The translations under genes and the position numbers were made by a program. The notes beneath the pieces were generated by a model. The model was given only the letters and a program-made list of their open reading frames with translations, did no database searches and was not told the DNA's origin. A DNA stretch of 64,000 nucleotides, from positions 106,082,410 through 106,146,409 of the forward strand of contig CM063284.1 of the NCBI GenBank assembly GCA_032173965.1. Reading direction: 5' to 3'. Shown in pieces: positions 1-13,619 of this stretch. The stretch comes from Sitta carolinensis. Lineage: Eukaryota > Chordata > Aves > Passeriformes > Sittidae. Position 1 is the first letter of the stretch, and every line of letters begins with the position of its first letter.

Positions 1-1
1 C

Positions 2-139
2 TTTTGGGAAGTGTCACAGGAGAGTCCGAAGTACAAGACCTCTGCTGCTCAGTGTGGAGGATCTGATGATGATGATGATGATTATTCCTATGACTATTAT
101 TGCAGGAGGACCCTTGCAAAGGGGGCTTCTTGCACATAA
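2..139 (+). other. Open frame at window edge, acidic/Tyr-rich; possible partial coding
   Basis: A frame is open from the left edge to a TAA at 137-139 (about 45 codons). It encodes six consecutive Asp residues from a GAT repeat (65-82), followed by YSYDYYC. Acidic runs next to several tyrosines resemble tyrosine-sulfation stretches of extracellular proteins, but I do not recognise the protein. The sequence TATTATTGCAG (95-105) could equally be a splice acceptor, with the GAT run then a plain microsatellite. The piece is too short and incomplete to call a gene. Confidence 0.15.
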
Positions 140-3100
140 ACCAGATATGGGTTCAGCTACTGCACATGCAAAGGTTTGGAATCATTTCAGCCTGATGTCT
201 CCAGAAAAAAACTTCTGCCTTCAAGCAACCAATTAAAGGATTCTGCTTAGGATTTACCCATTTGTACTTTAACCCATTCAAATCATTAATTAAGTGTGAC
301 ATTTCACCATCTTCTTATTGTTTCCTTCTCTTTTATTACCCTTCACTATGTGGACTACATTCTGATGTCATATAATATTTTTCTGCACTGAAAAAATATC
401 AAGGCATTTTAGGTTTCTTTTTTTGTCTTCCAGATACTTATCATCAGTTTAGAGGAAAAAATAGTAATTGGATGGTTCAGGACTTCAAACAAACCCATTC
501 CTCACTGCAGTACCCACAACTACAAATCCAGCTTATTTGGAAATGGAGTGTACTGCAATGCACACATATTAAGCAGTTCAAATTCTGGTCATGCTCAGAC
601 AGCAGTTACTGCCATAATTTTCTGGCTTTGCATTAATTCATTGAGCAGGAGCCTTGGCTTGGTTGTAGCATTTTTTCTTGTCTGAAAGATGATCTGGTTA
701 ATAGAGGACAAACACTGCAGCTCCTCTGTTCTTTCCCCTTCCCCTTTGCACATACACACACATATATAGGTCTGTTATATATAGATGCCAAACACACATA
801 TATACAGAACACTCACATAGAATACATATCTGTAGGCACACAAATGAATCCTCACATTTTTCTAGAGCCAGTGTGTGTGAAGACTTGAAGGGGCAGTTTG
901 CTTCTCTGCTGTACTCTTCTGTGTTTCCTTTTCCAATAATCTAGCAGATGCCCCTAGATCATGTGGAGGGGAAATAGCTGCATCAGCTGCTTCTAGGCAA
1001 ACAAAATAGGCTTTTGTGGCTATAATGTAATGTTTTCCTTGGAATACATGGTATTCCAGGCTCTCAAAGGAACATACTCTTTCTTGGAGTTCAGGTAAAG
1101 TATTATCTATCAAAAAGCTAAAATTATCAGCAGCCACAGCAAGGAAATTAGGCACATGCAAATAAAAACAGTCAGAAACTTGGCTCTTACCCAGAAGACA
1201 ATTGATTTCTGCTTTTTTTAGGAGTTATGTACACTGACAGTGACACTGTCAGTTCACACATGGTAACGCAGCTCCAGCCCTAAGTGGCTTTCCAAACTAT
1301 CGTAGGTCTTGAGGATTTGGCTGCAGATGTATTGGGCTGGAAGGATATCAGGCCAGCCCTGGTGCAAGAGGCTGCACACAAAACAAACTTCTTGGCCCCA
1401 TGTAGGAAATGCCAGAGGACCTGGAGAGCAGGAAGAGGTGCCAGCCACATCTGTCCCCACAGCACGATGGGGTTTATCATGCTATTAGAGCCAGTCCATG
1501 AGCACAGTACCATGTACATAATAGCTGGTGCTTGCCTGAGACACTCTGGCAGCCTCTTTGCTGCCATGTTACACTACCTAGATTGAAAAAACAAACTATT
1601 TGAATATTCTTCCAAGTGTGTCATGCCGGCGTACTTTATACCCCAAATTTGGGCTTAAAATTAATGAATCTGGGGGACATGATTTTCTGAGCTCTAGAAG
1701 TCCAGTAATAGTCTAAAACTGTTCATGCCATCGCTGGAAATCACAGAAATTAGAGCTTTCTCATCGCCTCATATAGAAGTTTACACTGCTGTAAACAGGT
1801 GGAAACAAATGTAAAACACCTGACAGAATTGTAAAGTTACTGCACCAGCTGTGAGATAACTGAGGGGTAGTACCTGGTGGTGCTGGCCAAGGTGGAGCTG
1901 GTCACACATTTGTAAGAGCAGTTGGGGAATACAGGAAGCTGATTTTAAATACAGAAAATCAGAAGGGCTGTCACTACTCCAGCTTTCTAGGGCTGGCAAG
2001 AAGGCTTCATAGTTCTTGCATGCTGCTGCTCTGGGAGTCTGTCTTTGGTATGATACAGAAATTATCCTAAAGGAAGAAAGAAAATCTGCCCAGAAAACCG
2101 GAGTGTCCCTGCCTGAGATGGCAAGGAAAGCTTAGAACAGTGAAATCTTGTTTGCTAATGACAGTTCTGAGAATTAAAAAAAACAGATTAAGTGGAAACA
2201 AATCCTTCTATGAAACACTAATTAGATGCCAGTTCACATAGCTCTCCTTGGCTACTATGTATTATTATTATTTATTTTAAAGACTAATAGATCCTATTCT
2301 TGACAGGCGCAAAGCCAGGAGGTGGGATCTTATCCAGTATTTTTCATTTTTTAGGACACAAGAGGCAATGATTGTATCAGAATATTATTTGTCTGCCCAA
2401 ATCACATTTGCTGTGTGAACCTCTGCAGAGGACTTCCTTTCTTGGGAAAAACTATTTTGTCAGACAAGAATGCAAAAGAAACTCCCCTTTCTCATTCTGG
2501 CTAAGCCAGCTCAGTTAGAACAGAATCCCTTTTCCTCGGCTAAATCTCCAGAGATAACCTTCAAACTTTCACTCACACTGAAACCCCTACCCACAGAACA
2601 GGATGGACCTAAGATTTGTGCAATAGCTGAATGCTGGAACAGCTGATTTATGTATGAAGAGGTTGACATGGTAAGGTGAGAATCAAGGGAAGGCTGATGG
2701 AGCAGAAGTGTGGTTGAGAGCATCTGATTTTCCCTCACCACATGGGAAGCATGGCTTTCACTGAATGGGCTTTCGAGCAAATAAATGTCAATTTGTACGT
2801 AGAGAAGATTTGACACTCTTAAATATGGAGGTGTTTCAAGAAATATGGGGAAGATCTGCTGGGCAGATTGGGTTCAAAGCTTCCATCCCAGTCATCCTAT
2901 AAAGCCCTAGGGACTTACAGACCACTAATAGGAGCCTACAGAGATCTTCATGGTCTCAGTTTTGTCTTCTGGATAACATTAAAGCAGAGGCAGTCCCAGA
3001 AGGCAGGCACTATCCTTATCCTTGTGCTTATCTGCTTGTGCACATTTTCTCCAGCGCCTAGTGTTACCAGATCCTGACTCATATGACTGGCTTTGCTTTT

Positions 3101-5510
3101 TTATGAAGCTACCAAAGGGTCCTGGCACTAGCATGTGTGTGAGTGTCCTGATAAGGGTATGACAGCGTGTGGGAGGCCAGAGGCGGGTAATGCCACTGGT
3201 ATGTTGAGTGAGGAATTAGTCTGTGTGTATGGAATGACATCTTCTTACAAAACCTCTCCAAGACAAAGGCCAAGGAGAAAAAGTAGCAATGACAGTTCAG
3301 GATTCAGTCCACCCTACCAAAACTTTCCATCCTCGTGAATGGAGCCATTCACTGGATTCTGTTTCTCATTTTGCTTCTGTATCTTCATCTTAAAATAGAA
3401 AACTTCCTCTTAGAGGAATATCTTCTGCCGTAGCACAGACCTGGTGATGTCAGTGGAGTTACATCAAGGCTGACATTGATCCTCATGTCTCATTGCTAGG
3501 AGGTTTTCTGGAGTTAGACCCTGGGTAGCACAACTCTGGGAAGCATTTGCACTGCTTTGGTCTCAGTCTGTTTCCTCTGAGAGCACAGAAAAAGGATTAA
3601 AAAATATGGAGAAGAACCCATGAAAATATTGCAGTTGTTTCTGCACAGAAGACTTTAAAATGGAAACACATTTTATGGAATTTTTCATGCACATTCTCCC
3701 TCTCCCTCAAATTTCAGTGTTCCCTTTTCTTTTCTCTTCTCCCTGATTTTGACATATTTCCACTGAGTGAAATGAAATGAGAAATAGCCAGGGGCTTGCT
3801 CTGACATTTTCTTCCCCACCCCGTCCTTCTGTCCACCCAGGCTCTTCTTAGTTTTATTTTTCATTTTTTTTAATAATATGGAATGGGAATGAGAACTGTA
3901 GGCTGTGTGTACTCATTTGCTGTAACCCACCCATTCTGCTGTTCTACTTTTCCTTGCCACCTTTCTTACCATTCATACAGCATTTTTGGACCATCTTAAC
4001 TGAAAAAAAAAAAAAAAATCCCTTGCCTGCAGATTCACTCTAAATTGACAGGGAGGGGAAAATCTGCCCCAACATCTGACATCAAGAGCTTTATGGCCTA
4101 GTCCTGTCTAATTTTAAGGGATTTTATACAGCAGAATTGGAAAGAACCAAGAGACACTTAGAGCAAATGTTCTGAAATACCAAGAATAACAAAGCACAGG
4201 CTTAATGAGTTCCAATGTGTATGTCTGCTGTGAGTAATGATGCTTAATCCTGCTGCAAAATAATTCCTTTATATGTTCTTCTGTTTTTTAAAATATGCAT
4301 CACTGCTGCACTGGGGTCATAAAAATTACGAATATGTTTTCCCATGGCATGAAGCCATAGCATACTGTAAGGCATTGTGCTGGGCCATTATACACAGCCT
4401 GTAATCAGAAACAAATGTATTAAGTGAGATGATGTGATGTTACATGAGAAAAGTGAAAATAGAGCAGGGAAGTGTGATAGACAGTGACTTGGACCACAAC
4501 ATCAGCTCTGAACAGCCCCTTTCTCTTCAGAAATCAGAGGCTATGCCAAAAGAAGCTGTTTCTAGATACTGGTCTAGAAAACAGACATACTTCTTGCAAG
4601 AGGTGGGAAATAAATCTTTTCTGAGAGATGGGGTTGGCAAAAAAATACAATAAATTTCCTGTTCAGAAAGAAATACTGTCATGCTGCTGAGGGTGTTCTC
4701 TGTGCATTAGTACAGGCTTGGTAGTGGTCTCAGAAAAGCTGAGAAACCCCTCTCTCCAATCCTCCATATTGCAAGTTTCTTGCAGGGATCCAAGTGTTGT
4801 CTGTGAAATGGTGAGATCTACTGCTGAAGAAAGTGCTCTTACTTCTTTGGAGTTTATGTTTCTGAGACTTTGCAGCAGTATTACTATTATCAGCTTAAAA
4901 ATTAAACTTGACTCAGATTAGGAGAAATAGAGCAACTCATTTGTCTCTTTGCCAATGTTTATTTCCTAAAAAAAAATACTCTGTTTGTGACAGCTGCTTT
5001 CCTTTTCAGGAGTGTACCACAACTCTTCGACATCAAAGCTGGATTTTAATTTATTGACTTAACTTTGCAGAGTGCAGAGCAAAAGGTCAAGTAAAATGAG
5101 ACTCCTTTAGAAAAATGATAATTGCTATTAAGAAGCGTATGGGTCATTTGAATGATCTGACAGTCCATTCCTTAGAATGGACCCTTCAAAACTCCTGAGG
5201 CTCAGCCAATCCTACCCTTTGGGACATGTGAAGACTGGGCCACAACTGTAATGTGCTTGTGGGAGCACTCTTCATCCCAGCAGCAAAGCAAGTTATGCTC
5301 CTATTTCCCAGGAGTGAGAAAAACAGCGGTCCCTAAAGTGAGACATGTACACAGAATGACCTCTCTTCTATCCATTGACATTTTGCTCTGCTAGCTCTCC
5401 ATGAGCTGGGATCCCCAACACACAGCGCACAAAGGTTTTCATCTGATTCAGGCGAATGCTTTATCAGCCACAGATCCCCTGCAAGCCAACCTAAATGAGA
5501 GTGAGACCAT
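140..5510. other. No gene recognised; anonymous AT-rich DNA
   Basis: I see only short open frames with no family resemblance. There are small low-complexity patches: CA/TA-rich sequence near 745-810, a TTA-rich patch near 2262-2278 and an A-run near 4003-4018. No transposon, RNA gene or strong promoter was recognised. Confidence 0.5.
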
Positions 5511-5514
5511 CAAA

Positions 5515-5705
5515 ACGTGGCATTGGAACATGCTGCCCAGAGAAGTGGTGGAGTCACCATCCCTAGAGCTATTTATAGGTCATGTAGAAGTGGTGCTTGG
5601 GGGCAGGGTTTAATGGTGGGCTTGGGAATGCTGGGTTTACAGCTGGACTTGATGATTTTAAAGGTGTTCTCCAACCTAAACAATGCTATGATGCTACTGT
5701 ACTGT
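5515..5705 (+). mobile_element. CR1 LINE, 3' end fragment
   Basis: The segment matches the well-known 3' part of avian CR1 retroposons in sense orientation. It carries the block reading 'tggaacatgctgcccagaga' and 'gtggtggagtcaccatccct', then a GTGGTGCTTGGGG-type block, then the 'ggacttgatgat' and 'ccaacctaaacaatgctatg' end motifs. CR1 copies are usually 5'-truncated, as here, and end in an ATTCTATG-like octamer repeat; the last bases (near 5678-5695) are a decayed version of it. The coding part is absent. Confidence 0.88.
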
Positions 5706-5719
5706 GAGGACAGTAGTTC

Positions 5720-8700
5720 ATAAATTACCTAGAAAGCAGATTGCTTGATAGTACTGCTTTCCACATTCTCTTTTTCCTTAAAACTGTATGGTTTTATCAA
5801 CAGAGTGCAGCACAGCAAAGGACCTGGATAAATAAATCCTGTCTATTTATAACCATGTCAGGAATTGTCTCAGCAGTAATCTTAGAAAAGGTTTAGACTC
5901 TCTGAAATCTGCAAGACAAGTGGTTGCTGTTTCTATGCCTTCTACAGGAAACAACTGCTCAGCAACTGAGGATTTGTTCTGGAATGTACAAATAATTGAC
6001 AAAATCATGAAAATTACACCCTGGGCATTGTAAGGCAGGAGATTTCCTTCCTAGTTTCTGGATCTTGGATGGAAAATTAATATCTTTGCAATGAAAGAAG
6101 TTTCTCAATAATTGATGCTTCCAGACTGTGCAATTCAAACGTGTATTTATGAACCATATCAGTAAACCATGTGACTGTGTTGCAAATCCTTATGCGGCAG
6201 CATTTGTTTCTTTTCTATCCCTGTTTCTTCTTTATGAAACAGTAGGGCTACTTTAGTCCATAAATAGACACTGTTAGGGGTTTACCATAAAGGAAATCTG
6301 AAGGACACTCTTTGCTATTTCCAGTTAACTTCCCCTTTACCTGAATAAACCCCCTTAGTGGATGACCCCTCCTTGCACATAAAGTTCTTGAGACTCCCGA
6401 GCACAGGAGACAAACTGTATACATTGTGTTTGTTTGCTTTAATGAGATGATTGATTTACTGCTCCCAAATTCCTCAAAACATTTGGTTTTATCCCCTGGA
6501 TTCCTATCAGAGAGCTCCCAACATCAGTCAAAGCCACAGCTGTCATTTGCTACAGCAAAATGCAACTCAAACTCCCTCCCAGTGCTCCCTGTAAGAGGGG
6601 AGCCTTCCCCTGTCCTCCAAGCATTGTACCCTGCCCTCCAAGCCTGTTCCTTGCCCTCCAAGCATGTCCCCTGCCAGGGCACTGATATCCTCTTCGTCCT
6701 CTACAGTTGTTTGCTTCCCAGAATAGCTTGATTTGAGGACGAGAGCTTTCCTAATGGAGCTCAAGTGCATTTGTGGCACAATAGGTCATTTCTGGCTCAC
6801 TTGCTTTCTTTTCAGCTCATAGGACAAAAAGGGACATGCTTACACCATTTGCTTACATTGGTAGGTAAAGAAAACCTTAAATATCGCATGAGTCACTTGC
6901 ACTCAATTAATTTCTGCTTGTGTTATTTATTCACATTTAAGATATGACTTTTATTCTATATGTGACCTTCAGCAATGGAACTGATAACAAGAACATTACT
7001 TTGGAAAAGTGAAAGGTTAAACATTAACCAGAAAAATAGTTCTAAGACAAACATTTTGAATGTTTTTTCCTTCATATTTGGAAGCAACTTGTCACTTCCC
7101 CTCTCAGCACCCTCCCTCCCCTCATATTACTCTTGTGCTGCTGTTTCTGATACTTGGTAGATGCAGTAAGCACTGTACCACCATGTGTTAGCCTCCTCTT
7201 TGCTTAAAACAAATCACATGGGTCTTTGAGCTGGATGCAAGCTCTTGCCTGACTAGCTTTTCATTAGCAATTTCTAGGCTTTCTCATCTCCCAAGAAGTG
7301 CACTACAGAGAAGCTCATCAGCTCTGTGCTCTCTCCTACTCCTTGCTGCACATGGGGTGTGGGGTGAAAGAAAAAAATAACGGATGAAGAGGGCAACAGG
7401 CTGAGATGTTGCCCAAGTTTCAAAAATACCATAGGAATTTAAAGTGCTGATGTTAGCAGATGTTTTTTTCCTCCATGACCCACTCACTTCACTCAGGAAC
7501 AATTAGCACGTTGAAATTCATGTTACAGCATGATAGAGGAGCGTGTTGTACAGTTTTGGCAGTTCAGAAGTCTTCATATAAGTTAAGAGATGAGTAAAAA
7601 ATGAAAAATGGTCTCTGCTTTCAAAGTTGAGTGCCTATTTTACCTGTGTACCAATTTATCTTTCTTATGTGGAGACACACTTGTGAGCTGCAACACTGAT
7701 TTGAATTTACTTCAGCTTTTCTGCTTTAAGGCAGTTGCTAGCCTCAGTCACAAGAACATCAATTGTTAGAAAAAAAATCTGTAAATCAATAATATTACTT
7801 CTTTTCCCACCCATTTTTGGAAGGCCAGGACATGGGACATGCATTTATTTTTCTCACTAAAATAGTCTAATTGCCTGTTGTTTGGTTAATTTGGGTAGGA
7901 AAAATAAACCACCAAAAGTAAAGATGAATGAAACAGCTAAGATAAAACTGAGGCCAAACAAACATTGACAACAACAAACTAGGTGTCTGGAAAAGGGTAA
8001 CTCCTGCTCCGGGAGACATTCTGGGTGGTCAAGGCTCTGTCTCAGCCCACAGCAAGACATGGATCCCAGGACATGGGGCTGCTGGACTGCAAGACAGCAG
8101 AGGTGACCACCAGCCCCCTTTCCTGCTGCCTCTCCCCTCCCCTTCTTACTCAACTTACACCCCCTACCATGTCTTCAATCTGCCTTTCTTGGTTCAAACA
8201 TTGGTCTACTACAATATTTTGATCCATCAGAACAACAAAAAAGCAGCAAAAAGTGTAAGAAACTGTAGGTAATCCCACCCTCTTTATTGATCTTTATACA
8301 ATGGATTGGTAAAACCCTGCTTCTTGTTCATATATATCATTCTCTGTTCAGTCCCTCAAGAAGTGTAGACAAAGTGGTGTCTTGTACCAAAGAATGACAC
8401 CAGGTTAGGCTTTGATGTATCTATAAGCATTTCCTTTCCTATTTTGCCATATATCAGTATTTCATTAAATGTCCTCTTATCCTTTGCCACGGAACAAGGT
8501 GAATAGAAACCTTCTGGTCTTCTTCTTCATGACCATTTGTTATTTCATAAGATTTTGTCATGTCTCCCCTTATTTATGTCTCCCACAATGTAATCTGCCC
8601 TGGGATAACAGGCTGCTCCACCAGCGCTGCTGATGCAGCCACAGACAGAGAGCACCAGAAGTCTCCCGTTGTAATTCCTTTGTGCAAGATTTGCAGCCAG

Positions 8701-10735
8701 GGTCACAAACCCATAAGGCAGGCTTGGCTTAAGGCAACTGGGGCCTGAGCCTACCACAGTGAGCCTTCTCCCAGCCCTCTAAGTCTGGCTCGTGCCCTTC
8801 CTCCTCTCTCATTCCCATCACTCTGCTCCCCATGGAGCCCTTCTTCCCCAGACAGATGATCCCTTCCTGTCGCCTCCCTGGGATGGACTTCTTCATTTTT
8901 CCTTAGCCAGCTCTCCTGGACAGACTCTTGGTTTCTCACTGACTTGTGCTGTTGAGGTTTCTTGGCCTGGGTCCCAGGGTTCCTGCCTTAATCCATCGCT
9001 TCAAAGAGATTTGGATAAGTCTGGATAAGCTTCCAAGCCTCTGGATGCTTATTCAAAGTGCAAGGCTGGGGGAAAGGGGGAGCATCCCTGAAGGAAGCCA
9101 GAGACCATCTATGTGCAGTCAAACAATTTTTTTTTTTTTTTTTTCCTGAATCAGAGATACTTCCCCAAATCCCTTAGCACCTGTGTGTTAAAATCTGCAT
9201 TTACATTACTGGAAAAAGAAACCCTGCCCTCTGCATCCTGAAGCAAAATGCCTGGGCACTTGGACACATAGATGAGACAGCATCTCATCAGGGTGTCTCT
9301 TGCAGCATTAAAAGCTGGAATTCCTTCTTTCAGGAGAGCTTGGACATGTTTACATACCACTGGGTATTTTAGGGGTGACTCACTACAGAAGTCCCATTTG
9401 AAAACAGGAAAGAGCAGAGTTTTGAAATAAAGTGCATTGAAAAGGTATGAACACAGCAACAGATCACTAAAAAATGTGAGGCTGAATTCTCCAGGAGTCC
9501 TTCTGGCCTGCAGTATGGGGCGGATGGTCCTGACTGAGCACAGGAGAAAGGGTAAAGCAGTTGTAGGAGCTGGGCCCAAACGGAAACCTCTTCTGTACTA
9601 TCCATCCTCCTCCTCTCTTCTGATGTTGTGGGTGGACTGACAAAGTGCCACTTGGAGCTATTTCTCTGTGTGTTTTGTATGGCTATGGTCCTGGTTCGAA
9701 ATCACTGGCACCTGCCATGAAGCTAAGTACATTCCCCCAAATTAGAATCAGATTTTAGCCCCTTTGGAATCAAAAGCAGCATTTACTCAAACCACAGTTG
9801 AGCCAGTCCTTCCATTAGTCCCTCAGCATTCAAGATAAATTCATTCATAGTTTAGTTTCCTGCTCCAAACATGTTCACTTTAGGAAAACTGATCTTTATT
9901 TTCCATCTAAATGAAGCCCAGTTGTGTCATGTCCACCAAAAGAACAATCTGGCTTAAAGCAGCTTTAAGAAAACCACTATCTGATGTCAGTAAATCTCTG
10001 TCTATTCCATAATTGCTTTAAGTCAGGAAGCAGTGGGTGTGCTCAAAACAACACATAAAGATAAAAGATTTCCAGTGCCAGGAACGTGGATGTATTTTGG
10101 AAGAAAACACGGGGGGCATTCTGTGCAGGAAGAGATGAAAACATGCATCAGGCTGTGGAGCCTGCCAGTGCCAGAGCTCACACAGCCAGCTCTCTGGGGA
10201 AGCCACGTCTTCAGAGGGAGAGACGGAGGGTCCTGTCCTTGGCACACACACAGAGGGAATTGCTGCTGCTTTATTCACCTCTTTGTCTTGCAGCAGAGCA
10301 CTCAGAACCCCTCTGTTCTCCAGGAGCTGAAGGAACACATCAGAGAACAGATCCCAGCCCCTTTTCTTTTCCAGGGATGGATGCCAAACAGTTCCTGGAG
10401 GTGGGAGAGGATTTGGACGTCTGGACATGCTGCACTCCCATCCTCCCATGGGGATCTACCCTCATCCTCTCCTGAGCAAAAAGGGTGCTGCCACAACCAA
10501 ACCCTTACACGCTGGTCACACTTGGATACTGTAACAACCCTAGAAAAGCCATTGCAACAGGTGATGCTGGAATAATTCCATCAAGGTCAAGGATATTTCT
10601 ATCCCTTGTCCAGTATGTGAAAGTTGGAAGGGAAGAGAGGACATTGTTCTGTGTTAAATGTATACCTGGTTATCAACCTACTTATACATCTTATTGCTAG
10701 TTTTTCTTTTATTTACACTGCAGAAAAAAATTAAG
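5720..10735. other. No gene recognised; anonymous DNA with minor repeats
   Basis: Apart from the minisatellite at 6609-6675 and a T-run near 9127-9144, nothing is recognisable. The longest ORFs (9151-9579 minus, 10018-10449 minus and 10033-10575 plus) overlap on both strands, have no domain-like pattern and fit chance expectation. Confidence 0.45.
6609..6675 (+). repeat. 20-bp minisatellite, about 3.3 units
   Basis: Three consecutive 20-bp units share the core CCCTCCAAGC (6609-6628, 6629-6648, 6649-6668), followed by the start of a fourth unit to 6675. Units differ at a few positions each. Confidence 0.85.
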
Positions 10736-10739
10736 ACAC

Positions 10740-10777
10740 AAAAAAAAAAAAAAAGGAAACTACACAAGACCAAAATA

Positions 10778-10872
<95 letters not shown>
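10740..10872. repeat. A-run followed by long (TAA)n microsatellite
   Basis: A run of 15 A (10740-10754) precedes about 30 nearly uninterrupted TAA units (10776-10872). On the minus strand this reads as a poly-Tyr frame, which is an artefact of the repeat. Such a long perfect array is likely length-polymorphic. Confidence 0.97.
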
Positions 10873-10879
10873 TTTTTTT

Positions 10880-12690
10880 AAACCAATCAGACCAAAACAA
10901 AGTATACATCCACTGGAGCAGTCCTGTTTTCCAGGAGCTATAATACAGTACTGCACTTGTGGAAAAGAGAATTAATCCTCTGACTGATGCCTTGATTAAA
11001 AGTCATTACTTTTTTCAAGACATAATGATATGCAGGACAGTAAGTAACCAGTTTAAAGAGTATTTTCACAAAGAATGGTAGGCATATTGCCTCTATCTTT
11101 TACTGTCCATGCTACTTACACAGCTTCTTTCATCCCAGAGTATCCCAAAACTAGTCATATGGTAAAGCACTTGCAATCTGAGTCCTATAGTCCACGTATT
11201 TTGTCTGCCATTAGCCTGCCTCAGAAAACTTTTGTTGTTCTTTTGGGAGGGAAGCCGAAGGCACATGGAGGGCTGCAGGTCTCCTGTCACCCCTTGCCAG
11301 AAGGGAAAAGGCAATGGCAGAGGGCCCCAACAAAGGGCACTGCTTTAGCTTAGAGAGTCTGTGTCCCAGGCTGTGTCACTGAGAGGTTGTATGGCATTAG
11401 CAGGCTGTGGTGACAGAGTGGGAAGACTGCTGTGGGGAAATGGGTGTCCCAGAAATGTTCCTTAGGACACGGCCATGACTATGCACAGACTGCCTTTCAA
11501 AAAGTGGATGGGAATGGTGGTGCTTATGAGAAACCACTGGAAAGCCTGTCCTCAGTAAATTTTTTTTTTTTTTTAATTAATTATCAGAAAAGCAGTGTTC
11601 TTGTGTGATCTTTGTATATACTTGTTGTCTCTAACACAGGTTATACAGGCTTTGGGCAAGAGCCTCCTGTGCTTGCTCTCTCCAACTCCATGTCCAGATA
11701 AGCCTGTGAACCCAACTGCATAAAACCATAATGGATTCAGACAGGCTGGTCCAAGAGCATCATGATATACCCAGCATCTCTGGGGGAAAACTGAAAAGCA
11801 AAAAGGTCTTTCTGGGCACAGCACCTGCTCTCTGGCCTCCATAAAGTTACCCATTCCTTGCTGCTATGCAATTGCCTTTCCAAAGCCAGAGAAAATAAGT
11901 TATGCATTTAGGGACACTTATGCAACCTAAACAATCCAACATAATTCTAGTGAGCACAGCTACGATAGTGATTGCTGCCAGGTGTCCAGACAGAGTAATT
12001 AATAAACACAAGAGAGCAGAACTCGTGGAAGCCAGAGCAGGCAGTATGTTAAAGACACAGAAATTTGTCTGACTAAGCCTTGCTCTTCCCTAAGAGCGAG
12101 AGCAGAGCACTGTCCCCCGGAGCCTTCTAAAGCTGAAGCTTACAATAATAATGAAATATCCATGGGCCCAAATGAGCCTCCCACACACATCTCGGGTAGA
12201 AGCTTACCACACAAGGAGTCCTGCTGAAATTAATGGGCTGTGTGTGGATTACGAGACGGTATTTGGAATTACTGAGGGTGACCTAGCAGTCATGTTCCCA
12301 TTGCTGTTCCCATTGTCCATTCAGTATACCTGGCTTTTAGTTTAACTGTGTCCCTTCATGAAGGAAATGAAACACAGGGAAGGAGAGAGAGGGAAACATA
12401 TTTTTGTGGAGAAGCATGGTGTAATGGCTGAAGTAGAAGACTTGATGTCCAGCCTTGGCCCACCCATTGACTCCTTCTGTTACCTGGCTGCAGTTATCCT
12501 ACCTCGCTCTCCCATTCCTCTGCCAAGCAGAGCCTGTCAGTCGGGCATCTTGTGTGATTTCTTGTCACAATGATGACACGGGCTGGAGAGGATCTCCCAG
12601 GATCCCACCGTCCGTGCACCACTCCGTGCGGGTGCAGTGCTTGAAAGGGGTGATGTGGCTGTAGCTGCGAAGGAGGCAACAGCAGTGGCC
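10880..12690. other. No gene recognised
   Basis: Anonymous sequence with a T-run near 11561-11574. No coding, RNA or transposon signal was recognised. Confidence 0.45.
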
Positions 12691-12739
12691 TTTTCCTGTT
12701 TGCTTTATTCCCAGGGTTTATTTCTGGGCTGGAGGGAGG

Positions 12740-13610
12740 CTGCTCTGTGATGTCAGTGTGTAAACAGGGAGGTGAGTGTCGTCAGGGCTCGGGGGGTGGA
12801 GATGAAGGCACGTCTGGCTCCCTGGGGGTGGAGGGGCGGCAGGAAAAACCCAGCTCAGATAAAGAAACATAAGGGAAATGGTAGTGGAGCCACAGAGGAG
12901 GCGGCGGAGGGGGGGAAAGGCTGCCGTCCTCATGCAAATCGTTTGGGAAAACAGTGCACTGCCCTCCGTTAATTCCCTGATTAAAACCGCATTAGTTTGT
13001 AGGTGTCAGGGACAGGCAGCTGTTTTCAAGGAAGCCCTGGCTCCACCAGGTCCTTCCTCGCCGGGCAGCGACGGCTCTATCTGGAGGTAAATGTCAGCGA
13101 GGCGCGGAGCTCGCCGGCGCTTGTCCTCCTCCTGACAGGCCCTGGCCAATGTCCTGCTGCTGAGGGTCGTAGTAATTTACGTCCCTTCTGTGTACATTAA
13201 CTTATCTGCAGCAGAGCTGGCGGGGCTCTTTCAGCCAGGCTGTCTCCTCCGCAGGCTGGGAGACTTTTCCTGCCTGTGGGACCCGAAGCAGGGACGGGCT
13301 GCGCGCCCCTGCCAAGTTCCTGCACCGGACCAACAACAACAGGAGCTCCGTGGAGCCGGCGGCGCTCGCCGGACCCCCGGCACCGCCCGGGCCGCGCGGG
13401 CACACGCGTCCTGCGCCCCGGGAGCCCGGGCTCCGGGGAGGCGGGCGGCCGCCGCAATTCAGGCACTCGCTTGTAAGCCCCCTCCTCCGCCCCGACTGCC
13501 CTCCCTGGTTCTATTCTGCTGTTGCTGCAACAGCTGAAATGGTTATTTATTATTTGCGGCTCCCCCGGGGCTCTTTTCCCACCCCTCCTTCCCAGCCCCC
13601 GTGGAAGTAA
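12740..13610. promoter_or_regulatory. CpG island, candidate promoter / first exon
   Basis: GC content and CpG density rise sharply above the flanks. CpGs begin near 12780 and are densest at 13030-13130 and 13260-13580. Motifs visible by eye are TGATGTCA (CRE-like, near 12749), TGTAAACA (forkhead core, near 12759), ATGCAAAT (octamer, near 12932) and GGCCAATG (CCAAT box, near 13143). A good plus-strand splice donor GAG|GTAAAT lies at about 13083-13091 and a second possible donor TT|GTAAGC near 13470. CpG islands of this size in birds usually mark promoters. Neither the transcript nor its direction can be fixed from sequence, and no recognisable protein starts here. Confidence 0.6.
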
Positions 13611-13619
13611 GCAAGCAGG

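Noticed and set aside
10018..10575. Overlapping ORFs of 180 codons (plus) and 143 codons (minus).
   Set aside because: Both strands are open over the same DNA, neither shows a family motif, and no splice or promoter signals accompany them.
10678..10956. ORF with a long poly-Tyr run.
   Set aside because: It is the translation of the (TAA)n microsatellite on the minus strand.
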